A program made the position numbers and the translations under genes. A model generated the notes under the pieces. That model saw nothing but the letters and a program-made list of their open reading frames with translations, ran no database searches and had not been told where the DNA came from. Shown here one piece after another: positions 17,101 to 25,981 of a stretch of DNA of 64,000 bases; the first letter of the stretch is position 1; every line of letters starts with the position of its first letter. This DNA is from JAIOZK01 sp964468645 (lineage in GTDB: Bacteria; Bacteroidota; Bacteroidia; Bacteroidales; JAIOZK01), in assembly GCA_964468645.1 (NCBI GenBank), contig CAYXUU010000015.1:1-64000 (forward strand), given 5' to 3'.

Positions 17101-18923
17101 TGCCGGATTTAATAAAACTACTACCGGATTCTGTTGCCAACCAGATCGCTGCTGGTGAAGTTATTCAGCGACCTGCCTCTGCTGTAAAGGAAATCCTTGA
17201 AAATGCAATCGATGCCGGTGCCACCGACATTAAGCTCAACATCAGGGATGCCGGTAAAACGCTGATACAAATCGTTGACAATGGTTGTGGAATGTCTGAA
17301 ACAGATGCAAGGATGAGTTTTGAAAGACATGCAACCTCCAAGATCCGGAATGCCGATGACCTGTTTGCCATAAAAACCATGGGTTTTCGAGGGGAAGCTC
17401 TAGCATCCATTGCTGCAATTGCACAGGTTGAGATTAAAACCAGACGTATTGAAGATGAACTGGGAACATTGATACAGATTGAGGGTTCAAGGCTGATTGA
17501 TCAGAAACCTGCAAGCTGCCCTGCCGGTACAAGTATCTCTATCAAGAATCTATTTTACAATGTACCGGCCCGCCGGAAATTTCTAAAATCCAACACAGCT
17601 GAATTCCGCCATGTCATTGAGGAATTCCAGAGGGTGGCCCTTGTTAACCCTGAGATATCATGCTCATTGATCCATAATGACAAAATTGTTTTTCAGCTTC
17701 CGAAAACCAACCTTAAGCAACGAATTATAAACCTGTTCGGTGCGATGTATAGTGAAAAGATCATACCCGTTGAGCAAAAAACTGAAAAGTTCAATATTAG
17801 TGGTTTTATTGGCAAGCCTGAATTTGCAAAAAAAACACGGGGGGAACAATATTTTTTTGCAAATAGCAGGTTTATCAAACATCCATATCTACATCACGCT
17901 GTTGACGGAGCGTTCAGAGAGTTGCTACCCAATGACAGTTTTCCGGCATACTTTATTTATATCGATGTTTCTCCGGCCAATATCGATATCAATATACATC
18001 CAACCAAAACCGAGGTCAATTTTCAGGACAGTCAGTTATTATATGCTATGCTCAGGTCAGCAATTAAACAATCGCTCGGAAGATATAACATCATCCCGGC
18101 CATTGATTTTGATATTGAACAAAGTTTTGAGCATATCCCGGAAAACAGCGGCCGGGCAATCAGGAATCCTTTTGAACCAAAGGAATCGACCTACAATCCT
18201 TTTGAAACAGACAGTTTCTCCCCTGCACAGCGAACAGAAAAGAAAAATTCAGACTGGGAAAAACTTTATGAAGTCATAAAGAGCGATAGGATCAGTCCGG
18301 AAACCAGGCCTGCAGGGCAAGGTGACCCGCCTACTCCGGAGGAAAGTGGAATCAGCGATTCCGGTAAACGATTTGCCCAGATACATTCACGTTATATTGT
18401 TACTACCATCAAATCGGGCCTTTTGATCGTAGATATTCATAATGCCCATCTGAGAATACTTTATGAGCGGTTTCTGAACCAGCTCGAGGAAAACAGGATG
18501 GCTACCCAAAAAGAACTTTTTCCCCATCAAATGAGTTTTTCTGCAGAAGATGCTGAAATTCTTAAAGATATCAGAAAAGACCTTGTACTTATTGGGTTCA
18601 GTATCAAAGACCTTGGCAAAAACACCTTTGTTATTGACGGAACACCTGCAGATTGCACCGATCAGGATATTAACCAGTTGCTGGAAGGTATCATTGAAAA
18701 CTACAAAAATAACCTGCAGGATCTGAACATTGAGCGAAAGATAAAGATTGCCAGGGCCCTGGCTTCCAATCTCGCCCTCAAGCAACAGAAACCAATGCAG
18801 GTTGAGGAGATGGAATTATTGATTGAAAAGCTTTTCAGCTGCAGCATACCAGAGAAAACACCGGATGGCAGGGCAACGATATTTATATTACCATTCAACG
18901 AGCTTGAAAAAAAATTTAATTAG
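17100..18923 (+). CDS. mutL: DNA mismatch repair protein MutL
   Basis: 607 aa. The GHKL ATPase is complete: IAAGEVIQRPASAVKEILEN with the catalytic Glu and Asn, DNGCGMSE, ERHATSKI and TMGFRGEAL. The transducer domain follows to about 330, then a variable linker and the C-terminal dimerisation domain. MutL passes the MutS mismatch signal to strand incision. The C-terminal metal/nuclease motif DQHAxxExxxxE reads DIHNAHLRILYE here: Gln to Ile, Ala to Asn and first Glu to Leu. The usual CPHGRP element is TPDGRA. Endonuclease activity is therefore doubtful, although this may be common to the lineage. Confidence 0.97.
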   Translation: MPDLIKLLPDSVANQIAAGEVIQRPASAVKEILENAIDAGATDIKLNIRDAGKTLIQIVDNGCGMSETDARMSFERHATSKIRNADDLFAIKTMGFRGEALASIAAIAQVEIKTRRIEDELGTLIQIEGSRLIDQKPASCPAGTSISIKNLFYNVPARRKFLKSNTAEFRHVIEEFQRVALVNPEISCSLIHNDKIVFQLPKTNLKQRIINLFGAMYSEKIIPVEQKTEKFNISGFIGKPEFAKKTRGEQYFFANSRFIKHPYLHHAVDGAFRELLPNDSFPAYFIYIDVSPANIDINIHPTKTEVNFQDSQLLYAMLRSAIKQSLGRYNIIPAIDFDIEQSFEHIPENSGRAIRNPFEPKESTYNPFETDSFSPAQRTEKKNSDWEKLYEVIKSDRISPETRPAGQGDPPTPEESGISDSGKRFAQIHSRYIVTTIKSGLLIVDIHNAHLRILYERFLNQLEENRMATQKELFPHQMSFSAEDAEILKDIRKDLVLIGFSIKDLGKNTFVIDGTPADCTDQDINQLLEGIIENYKNNLQDLNIERKIKIARALASNLALKQQKPMQVEEMELLIEKLFSCSIPEKTPDGRATIFILPFNELEKKFN

Positions 18924-18953
18924 GCTGATACAACAATATTTAAGTCAGCTTGT

Positions 18954-18961
18954 TATTTTTG
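18954..18961 (+). promoter_or_regulatory. -7 box before rhomboid genes
   Basis: TATTTTTG, only 18 bp before the ATG, so the leader would be very short. Confidence 0.45.
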
Positions 18962-18979
18962 TAACTAAAACAAAAATTG

Positions 18980-19822
18980 ATGTCTCAACAATTCAGACCA
19001 ACAGGATTCAGGATATTGCCACCGGTAGTTAAAAACCTATTGATCATCAATGGTTTATTTTTTCTTGCGACGATTGTTGTACAGAATGTTTATAAACTTG
19101 ACCTGGCAGATTACCTTGGTTTACATTATTTCGCATCAGAAAAATTCGCTCCTTACCAAATAGTTACCTATATGTTCATGCATGGAGGTTTCGCGCACCT
19201 ATTCTTCAATATGTTCGCACTGTGGATGTTTGGTAATGCGCTTGAGAATGTCTGGGGAGGGAAACGATTCCTGATTTATTATCTCATCACCGGTATTGGG
19301 GCGGCATTGTTGCATTACCTGGTATATTATTTCGAGATCAGACCCGAAATACATGCGATTAATACATTTATGGATAATCCGAGCTTTGAGTCACTGAATG
19401 CATTTTTCAGTGAATATAAAATTATTCTGAAACAGGAATCAGGCCCTTTTTACAAGCTATACCTGGAATTTGTCAATAACTACAGGCAATTGGAATGGGA
19501 TCCCGAAAACAGGCTGGCACTTCAGAATGTTGTCACATTCATGTCAGCTTACAAAGAACATTTTCTTAATCTTCCCAATGTTGTCGGTGCATCAGGAGCT
19601 GTATTCGGCATACTGCTTGCCTTTGGAATGCTTTTTCCAAACTCCGTTATATATTTATATTTTGCAATCCCGATAAAGGCAAAATGGTTTGTGATTATTT
19701 ATGGTGCAATTGAACTTTATATGGGAATATCAAACAGTCCTGGCGATAACGTTGCACACTTCGCTCATCTGGGTGGTATGATATTTGGATTCTTCCTTAT
19801 CAAATACTGGCAAAAACGTTAA
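18980..19822 (+). CDS. Rhomboid-family intramembrane serine protease (1)
   Basis: 280 aa from ATG at 18980 (a TTG precedes it directly). The core is canonical: MHGGFAHLFFNMFALWMFGN in TM2, catalytic Ser in GASGAVFG near residue 205, and catalytic His in AHFAHLGGM near 262. Six membrane segments are expected. An insert of about 80 residues (about 115-195) sits between TM3 and TM4, longer than usual. Rhomboids cut membrane proteins within the bilayer; the substrate is unknown. It is followed 13 bp later by a second rhomboid. Confidence 0.93.
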   Translation: MSQQFRPTGFRILPPVVKNLLIINGLFFLATIVVQNVYKLDLADYLGLHYFASEKFAPYQIVTYMFMHGGFAHLFFNMFALWMFGNALENVWGGKRFLIYYLITGIGAALLHYLVYYFEIRPEIHAINTFMDNPSFESLNAFFSEYKIILKQESGPFYKLYLEFVNNYRQLEWDPENRLALQNVVTFMSAYKEHFLNLPNVVGASGAVFGILLAFGMLFPNSVIYLYFAIPIKAKWFVIIYGAIELYMGISNSPGDNVAHFAHLGGMIFGFFLIKYWQKR

Positions 19823-19835
19823 GGAAAGTACATCA

Positions 19836-20783
19836 ATGAACTATCAATATAGCAATCCGCTTGAAGAAGCCAAGATCTTCTTCAAAAGAAATAAGGTCTT
19901 TGCACGAATACTTATCATAAACGTAGCTGTCTTTCTGGCAGTTAATCTGATTAACCTATTTCTTCGCCTGAGTAAAGCCTATTCACCCATGGAACTTTCG
20001 CCAGTGATTGAATGGCTATCGGTGCCAGCAAGCCTGGGAGCCTTGATCCAGAGACCATGGACTATCATCTCCTACATGTTTCTTCAATCAAACTTTTTCC
20101 ATCTCTTTTTCAATATGATTGTGTTTTATTTTGGTGGCAGGATTTTCCTGGAATATATGAGCCAGAAGAAATTGCTGAATGTATATTTATGGGGTGGTAT
20201 CGCAGGAGCAGTACTGTATATTGCTTTTTTTAATATCTTTCCATTGTTAAGGGAATCGGTAGGCAACAGCATTGCCCTGGGATCTTCAGCCTCCGTACTT
20301 GCCATACTCATTGCCATTGCAACCTATGTACCCAACTACACAGTGAATCTTATGTTTTTCGGACGAGTGAAACTGAAATATATTGCAATTGTAATTGTAC
20401 TTATTGACGTACTGAGCATTTTCACCATTACTACAAGAGATCCGGGTGAAATTAACTTTGGTGGCCACATTGCACATCTTGGAGGCGCGTTATGGGGATA
20501 TCTCAATATAAAAATATTTATGAAAGGATATGCTAATAATCAATTTTTTCATATATTTGATTTTTCAAAAATCTTTAGTTCGTTTTTAAAACCAAAAAAA
20601 ACGAAAACACGCTCCAAAGCCAATAGTCAGGGAAGGCCAATGACGGATGATGAGTACAATCTCAGAAAAGCCGACAAACAAAAAAAAATTGATGCTATAC
20701 TTGAAAAAATCTCAAGGTCGGGATATGAGAGCCTTTCAAAGGAGGAGAAAGAATTTCTGTTCCGGATGAGTAATAAAAACTAA
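19836..20783 (+). CDS. Rhomboid-family intramembrane serine protease (2)
   Basis: 315 aa from ATG at 19836; the frame is open further upstream but overlaps the first rhomboid. It keeps SNFFHLFFNMIVFYFGG, the catalytic Ser in GSSASVL near 151 and the His in HIAHLGGALWGY. The substitution of GxSG by GSSA is unusual, so activity deserves checking. The tail (about 245-315) is charged and cytoplasmic, ending in a degenerate EEKEFL motif common at the end of Bacteroidota rhomboids. It is a tandem paralog of the preceding gene. Confidence 0.9.
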   Translation: MNYQYSNPLEEAKIFFKRNKVFARILIINVAVFLAVNLINLFLRLSKAYSPMELSPVIEWLSVPASLGALIQRPWTIISYMFLQSNFFHLFFNMIVFYFGGRIFLEYMSQKKLLNVYLWGGIAGAVLYIAFFNIFPLLRESVGNSIALGSSASVLAILIAIATYVPNYTVNLMFFGRVKLKYIAIVIVLIDVLSIFTITTRDPGEINFGGHIAHLGGALWGYLNIKIFMKGYANNQFFHIFDFSKIFSSFLKPKKTKTRSKANSQGRPMTDDEYNLRKADKQKKIDAILEKISRSGYESLSKEEKEFLFRMSNKN

Positions 20784-20784
20784 A

Positions 20785-21900
20785 GTGAGCAAACCCCGAA
20801 AGCGTTTAAATCTGTTTAACAGGATCTTATTATTGTTAAACTGGCTGGCAATATTCAGCCTGCTCTTTTCGTATGCAGGAAACTATATCGATCCTTTAAA
20901 CTGGGTAATCCCTGCATTCTTTGCACTGGCATATCCTGCCTTTGTATTGATAAACCTGGTGTTTATCGTTTACTGGATGTTTTCAAGAAAAGCCTGGTTT
21001 CTGCTATCATTGGTTGTCATTCTGGCAGGATGGAATTATTTATCCAGATACTACCAGCTCTTTAACGAATCTGAAATTGATATTCATGATACTGATTCAT
21101 TTGTCGTACTTTCCTATAATGTCCATAATTTAACAGAAAATAACTTCCAGAAACTGGATGAAAAACAAAATGAAATATTCCGGTATGTTGTAGATAAGTC
21201 ACCTGATGTAAGCTGTTTACAGGAGTTCTTTTCTATTGGTGACAATTATTATTTTCCGCTGGCTTACCTTAAAGAGGAACTCAGGGCCGATAATTACTAT
21301 TTCCAGAGTTATTATAATCCATACAGGGAGAAGATAGTGGGTATGGCCATTTTCAGCAAGTTACCCCGGATAGATAAGGGAATTATTAAACACGACTCTA
21401 CCAGGAATTTTGGTATTTATGCCGATCTGGTTTTTAAACAAGATACCTTCAGGGTTTATAATATTCACCTCGCCTCCCTTTACCTAGGATTGGATGATTA
21501 CGAAATGGTTACCGGCAATGATCTATCGGGTATAAATAACAATAAATTAAAAAAACGTCCTTCAATGCTGATTATGAAGTTAAAGAGTGCATTTAAGAAC
21601 AGGGCATTTCAGGTGAATTTACTGCGCGATCACATTGAAGCCTGCCCATATCCTGTTATCATTTGTGGCGATTTTAATGATTTCCCAACCTCCTATGCCT
21701 ATCAGGAACTTTCAAACGGTTTGCATGATGCCTTTCTTACAAATGGTTATGGAATGGGTAAAACATTCGGGGGTAAACTACCATTCTTCCGTATCGATTA
21801 TATTCTTTATGATAGTGTTTTTACATCTGTTACTTATCAAACCGAAAAACTGGAAATATCCGACCATTTCCCTGTTTCTTCAACATTCATCAAAAGATAA
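20785..21900 (+). CDS. Membrane endonuclease/exonuclease/phosphatase (EEP) family protein
   Basis: 371 aa with a GTG start one base after the preceding stop. Three hydrophobic helices (about 10-95) are followed by an EEP domain: VVLSYNVHN, CLQEFF (metal-binding Glu), YNIHLASL, IICGDFNDFPTSYAY (catalytic Asp/Asn) and ISDHFPVSSTF (catalytic His). Similar Bacteroidota proteins always accompany the rhomboid pair in my memory, but I cannot verify that. Substrate could be DNA, phosphoesters or lipids. Confidence 0.88.
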   Translation: MSKPRKRLNLFNRILLLLNWLAIFSLLFSYAGNYIDPLNWVIPAFFALAYPAFVLINLVFIVYWMFSRKAWFLLSLVVILAGWNYLSRYYQLFNESEIDIHDTDSFVVLSYNVHNLTENNFQKLDEKQNEIFRYVVDKSPDVSCLQEFFSIGDNYYFPLAYLKEELRADNYYFQSYYNPYREKIVGMAIFSKLPRIDKGIIKHDSTRNFGIYADLVFKQDTFRVYNIHLASLYLGLDDYEMVTGNDLSGINNNKLKKRPSMLIMKLKSAFKNRAFQVNLLRDHIEACPYPVIICGDFNDFPTSYAYQELSNGLHDAFLTNGYGMGKTFGGKLPFFRIDYILYDSVFTSVTYQTEKLEISDHFPVSSTFIKR

Positions 21901-21914
21901 GCCCCTCTTTTTTA

Positions 21915-21922
21915 TATTTTTG
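21915..21922 (+). promoter_or_regulatory. -7 box for uvrB
   Basis: TATTTTTG, 23 bp before the chosen ATG at 21946; no clear -33 TTTG. Confidence 0.4.
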
Positions 21923-21945
21923 TACTTTAAGAATTGCATGATCAC

Positions 21946-23976
21946 ATGAAATTTAAGATAACTTCTGATTTTATACCAACAGGTGACCAGCCCGAAGCCA
22001 TTGAACAACTTGTTGATGGTATTAATCGTGGGGATGCCGCTCAGACCCTACTTGGCGTTACCGGTTCCGGTAAAACTTTCACGGTGGCAAATGTCATACA
22101 ACAAATACAACGACCTACATTAATATTAAGCCACAACAAAACATTGGCAGCCCAGTTATATGGAGAGCTCAAAGCTTTTTTTCCTGAGAATGCCGTAGAG
22201 TACTTCGTATCATATTATGATTATTACCAGCCTGAAGCTTTTATTCCGGTTACCAATACCTACATCGAAAAAGATCTTTCAATTAATGATGAAATTGAAA
22301 AACTGCGGCTAAGCACCACATCATCGTTACTTTCAGGGAGACGGGATGTTATTGTTGTGTCATCGGTTTCCTGCATTTATGGCATCGGCAATCCTGAAGA
22401 TTTTACGAATAGTGTGGTTTATATTAAGCGTGGTGATGAATTCAACAGGGGTAAATTCCTGCATGCTCTTGTGGAGAGTCTTTATTCGAGAAATGAAACA
22501 GATTTCTTCAGGGGCAATTTCCGTGTAAGGGGTGATACTGTGGATGTATTTCCTGCCTATACTGACCTGGCCTATAAGTTTTGTTTCTGGGGTGATGAAA
22601 TCGAGACCATTGAATCCTTTAATCCTGTAAGTGGTCACAGGATAGAGGAGCTTGACAGCGCCATAATTTATCCTGCCAATATTTTTATTACTTCCCAGGA
22701 TAAAATGAAACAGGCGTTGACTATTATTCACGATGACCTCATCAGGCAGGTTGAATATTTCAGGGAAAACGGAAGTCAGTTAGAAGCCAAAAGGCTGGAA
22801 GACAGGGTAACTTATGACATTGAGATGATGCGTGAGCTGGGGTATTGTTCGGGAATTGAAAACTACTCGAGGTATTTCGATGGACGTAAACCAGGTTCAA
22901 GACCATTCTGTCTTCTGGATTATTTTCCAGATGATTATTTGATAGTCATTGATGAAAGCCATGTAACAATTCCCCAGGTAAGGGCCATGTATGGTGGTGA
23001 CCGTTCAAGAAAACAAACCCTTGTTGAACATGGTTTTCGACTGCCTTCGGCCATGGACAACAGGCCTTTGAAGTTTGATGAATTCGAAGCCATGATCAAC
23101 CAGGTTATCTTCGTTAGTGCTACTCCATCGGATTATGAACTTCAAAAATCGGAGGGGATACTGGTTGAGCAATTGATCAGGCCAACAGGACTGCTGGATC
23201 CGGTAATCGAGATCAGGCCGAGTTTAAATCAAATCGATGACCTGCTTGAGGAAATCGACATCGTAATTAATAATGGAAACCGCGCACTGGTTACTACCCT
23301 GACCAAAAGAATGGCAGAAGAGCTTACCAAATACCTGACAAAACTTAATATTAAATGCCGTTATATTCACAGTGAAGTAGATACTATCGACAGGGTGGAG
23401 ATCATGCGTAACCTCCGGCTGGGAGAGTTTGATGTCCTAATTGGGGTGAACCTGTTACGCGAGGGCCTTGATCTGCCGGAAGTTTCCCTTGTAGCAATTC
23501 TTGATGCTGATAAGGAAGGTTTCCTAAGATCTGAGAAATCACTGATCCAGACCGCAGGAAGGGCAGCCCGTAACATCAACAGTAAAGTAATTATGTATGC
23601 TGATAAGATGACTCGCTCTATGCAAAGAACCCTGGACGAAACAGGCAGAAAAAGGGAAAAGCAGCTCAAATATAACACAGAGCATAATATTACCCCAAAG
23701 CAAATCGAAAAATCTGTAGATGCCATTCTCAACCAGACCAGTGTAGCCGATTCCAAACAAAAAGAAAGCAAGGCATATCATGAAAATGAAAGAGTTGACG
23801 TAGCAGCAGATCCTGTGATACAATATATGAGTGCAAAACAAATAGACAAACTTATCAGGGATAACAGAAAACAGATAGAGAAAGTGGTAAAGGAACTGGA
23901 CTTTATTGAAGCGGCCAGGCTGAGGGACGAAATTATCGCTCTTGAAAAGATACTATCTGAAAGGTACCAGGAATAA
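21946..23976 (+). CDS. uvrB: Excinuclease ABC subunit UvrB
   Basis: 676 aa from ATG at 21946, since MKFKITSDF aligns with the usual UvrB start; a Met at 21934 is also open. Visible: Walker A GVTGSGKTFT, the damage-binding beta-hairpin at SYYDYYQPEAFIP, DESH box, SATP, the helicase motifs GVNLLREGLDLPEV and QTAGRAARN, and a C-terminal UVR domain (IDKLIRDNRKQIEK..., AARLRDEI) that contacts UvrC. It verifies damage in nucleotide excision repair. Confidence 0.98.
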   Translation: MKFKITSDFIPTGDQPEAIEQLVDGINRGDAAQTLLGVTGSGKTFTVANVIQQIQRPTLILSHNKTLAAQLYGELKAFFPENAVEYFVSYYDYYQPEAFIPVTNTYIEKDLSINDEIEKLRLSTTSSLLSGRRDVIVVSSVSCIYGIGNPEDFTNSVVYIKRGDEFNRGKFLHALVESLYSRNETDFFRGNFRVRGDTVDVFPAYTDLAYKFCFWGDEIETIESFNPVSGHRIEELDSAIIYPANIFITSQDKMKQALTIIHDDLIRQVEYFRENGSQLEAKRLEDRVTYDIEMMRELGYCSGIENYSRYFDGRKPGSRPFCLLDYFPDDYLIVIDESHVTIPQVRAMYGGDRSRKQTLVEHGFRLPSAMDNRPLKFDEFEAMINQVIFVSATPSDYELQKSEGILVEQLIRPTGLLDPVIEIRPSLNQIDDLLEEIDIVINNGNRALVTTLTKRMAEELTKYLTKLNIKCRYIHSEVDTIDRVEIMRNLRLGEFDVLIGVNLLREGLDLPEVSLVAILDADKEGFLRSEKSLIQTAGRAARNINSKVIMYADKMTRSMQRTLDETGRKREKQLKYNTEHNITPKQIEKSVDAILNQTSVADSKQKESKAYHENERVDVAADPVIQYMSAKQIDKLIRDNRKQIEKVVKELDFIEAARLRDEIIALEKILSERYQE

Positions 23977-24089
23977 CATTTCATTATCCTTCCAGGAATA
24001 ATTAATAACCGGTTTTATCAATATCTAAGCCAGCATTTCATAAAGAAGTCAAATTATTAACCAATGATTGTAGATAACTTTAATCTTTA

Positions 24090-24122
24090 TTGGGATTTTA
24101 CCTTTAAATTTCATTATTTTTG
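24090..24122 (+). promoter_or_regulatory. Promoter of the EPS locus regulator
   Basis: TTG at 24090 and TATTTTTG at 24115-24122 (22-bp gap) fit the Bacteroidota -33/-7 pattern. Leader of about 70 bases to the ATG at 24200. Confidence 0.5.
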
Positions 24123-24199
24123 CATATAATTGAAATAAAAGGCACAGGCCAAACAATCAAAAGTTTACAGAACATTTTTATTTTCATAACACATAACGC

Positions 24200-24571
24200 A
24201 TGAAAAATAAAGTATTGATCATCGATGACGAGTTAAGCATACGGATGCTTCTGGAGAATTTTCTCAGTAAAGAGTATGACGTAGTAACAAAAAGTGATGG
24301 ATTGGACGGATTAAAATGGATGGAAGAAGGTAATATTCCTGATCTGATAGTTGCAGACATTCAGATGCCAAATCTCGATGGTTATGAATTTATTAAAAAC
24401 GTAAGGGCAAGTGGCTATTTCAAGGATATTCCTTTGATTATGCTATCAGGGATTGAAAGCAGCACCGAAAAGGTTAAATGTTTAAAACTTGGTGCTAATG
24501 ATTATATTGTTAAACCTTTTAACCCTGAAGAATTATCAATCAGAATTGAGCTTCTTCTGGCCAGGAAATAG
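24200..24571 (+). CDS. Single-domain response regulator (CheY-like)
   Basis: 123 aa, one receiver domain and nothing else. The acidic pocket is IIDDE, the phosphoacceptor is the Asp in VADIQMPNLDG, Ser in MLSG and Lys in VKPFNPEE complete the active site. Without an output domain it must act by protein contact. It is 32 bp ahead of the sugar transferase with a degenerate receiver, and two hybrid kinases close the same co-directional cluster. This suggests a phosphorelay that controls polysaccharide assembly; that link is inferred. Confidence 0.92.
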   Translation: MKNKVLIIDDELSIRMLLENFLSKEYDVVTKSDGLDGLKWMEEGNIPDLIVADIQMPNLDGYEFIKNVRASGYFKDIPLIMLSGIESSTEKVKCLKLGANDYIVKPFNPEELSIRIELLLARK

Positions 24572-24603
24572 AAAGCGTGATCATAACTCAACAGTAACAC
24601 TAA

Positions 24604-25803
24604 ATGGAAGATTCTTCACTGGAACGTTTCAGGGTATTATATATTGGGGGAGATATAAGCATCATCAGTGAATTTGAATCCCATGAAGATTTATTTGATA
24701 TTGTTATTGCCGAACACGGACTTGGAGCGGTTAACCTGATAAAAGAATACCATGATTTTGATACCATAATAAGCGAGGATAACCTTCCCGGGATGAATGG
24801 TATTGGTATTTTCAGAATGATCAGTGCCAAATATAACCTGCCAGAGACCAGTTACATTATTATCTCACATGAAAAAAATCCGGAACTTGTAAAGGAAGCA
24901 ATCAAGGAAAAAATCGATGATGTATATATTATTCCTGTAAAGATTGAGGATGTTTATATAAGAATCAAGTTCTTGAAAAGTTTCAAGAAACAATTTGCAG
25001 GCCAAAAGGATAGTGTAAAGAAATTAAGGGAATACCGTGTGCCACTGGTCAAAAGAGTATTTGACATTCTGGTTTCAGGATTTGCTTTATTGCTGCTATC
25101 ACCTTTATTTCTATTAATTGCAATCGCCGTTAAATTGGAATCATCAGGTGCAGTTTTTTACACTTCAAAACGTGTTGGTACAGGATATAAGATATTTGAT
25201 TTTTATAAATTCCGCTCAATGTACACTGGTGCTGACGCAAAACTTAAAGAACTGGAACATCTTAATAAATATGCAGCACAGGAAGTGAAAGAAGTTGAAG
25301 GTAAATCTGTCGTTGAAAAATGCCCCAGATGCCTGGAACTACCTGATGATCAATATTGTTCCCCTACGCTATACTCCGGTGGTGAAAAGTTATGTGAATA
25401 CTGGTACCAGGAAAAAAGGAAAGAATCACTGCAATCCACTTTTAAAAAATTAACTGACGATCCCCGGATCACCCGGATTGGAAAAGTTATCAGAAATTCC
25501 AGCATCGATGAACTCCCTCAATTATTTAATGTCCTCAAAGGTGATATGTCCATTGTTGGCAACAGACCTCTTCCCCTTTATGAAGCTGAAATGCTTACAT
25601 CTGACGACTGGAGCCAGAGATTCTTAGGACCGGCAGGCATTACAGGATTATGGCAGGTAGAATTACGTGGTAAAAAAGGGAATATGTCGGAGGAAGAAAG
25701 AAAGGCACTGGATAATGAATACGCCAAGTCTTATTCTTTTATTGGCGATATCAAACTAATTCTCAGAACCATCCCTGCCCTGCTGCAGAAAGATAGTGTT
25801 TAA
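24604..25803 (+). CDS. Pseudo-receiver fused to polyprenyl-phosphate sugar-1-phosphate transferase
   Basis: 399 aa. Residues 8-125 have the receiver fold but lack key residues: the DD pair is GG (VLYIGGDIS), the phosphoacceptor position is Glu (IISEDNLPGMNG) and the conserved Lys is Pro (IIPVKIED). Residues 142-399 are a bacterial sugar transferase: VKRVFDILVSGFALLLLSP (membrane helix), FDFYKFRSMY, DELPQLFNVLKGDMSIVGNRPLP and AGITGLWQV. It should start glycan assembly on undecaprenyl phosphate. An insert (about 235-285) carries CPRC plus two further Cys, maybe a metal site. A Glu at the acceptor position could mimic constant phosphorylation. The fusion replaces the usual WbaP N-terminus. Confidence 0.88.
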   Translation: MEDSSLERFRVLYIGGDISIISEFESHEDLFDIVIAEHGLGAVNLIKEYHDFDTIISEDNLPGMNGIGIFRMISAKYNLPETSYIIISHEKNPELVKEAIKEKIDDVYIIPVKIEDVYIRIKFLKSFKKQFAGQKDSVKKLREYRVPLVKRVFDILVSGFALLLLSPLFLLIAIAVKLESSGAVFYTSKRVGTGYKIFDFYKFRSMYTGADAKLKELEHLNKYAAQEVKEVEGKSVVEKCPRCLELPDDQYCSPTLYSGGEKLCEYWYQEKRKESLQSTFKKLTDDPRITRIGKVIRNSSIDELPQLFNVLKGDMSIVGNRPLPLYEAEMLTSDDWSQRFLGPAGITGLWQVELRGKKGNMSEEERKALDNEYAKSYSFIGDIKLILRTIPALLQKDSV

Positions 25804-25981
25804 GTGTATGATTATTAACAAGATCGTATTGAGACTATCCTTAAACAATTAATTAGCAACAGCTTTCAAACATTAAATTGTTAAAAACTATTGGAAAATT
25901 TTTTCCTGATGGTTGGTATTATTATCTAATATTGATGTAGCTTGCTGAATCAATTATACAGGTATAAAATATAAATTATTA

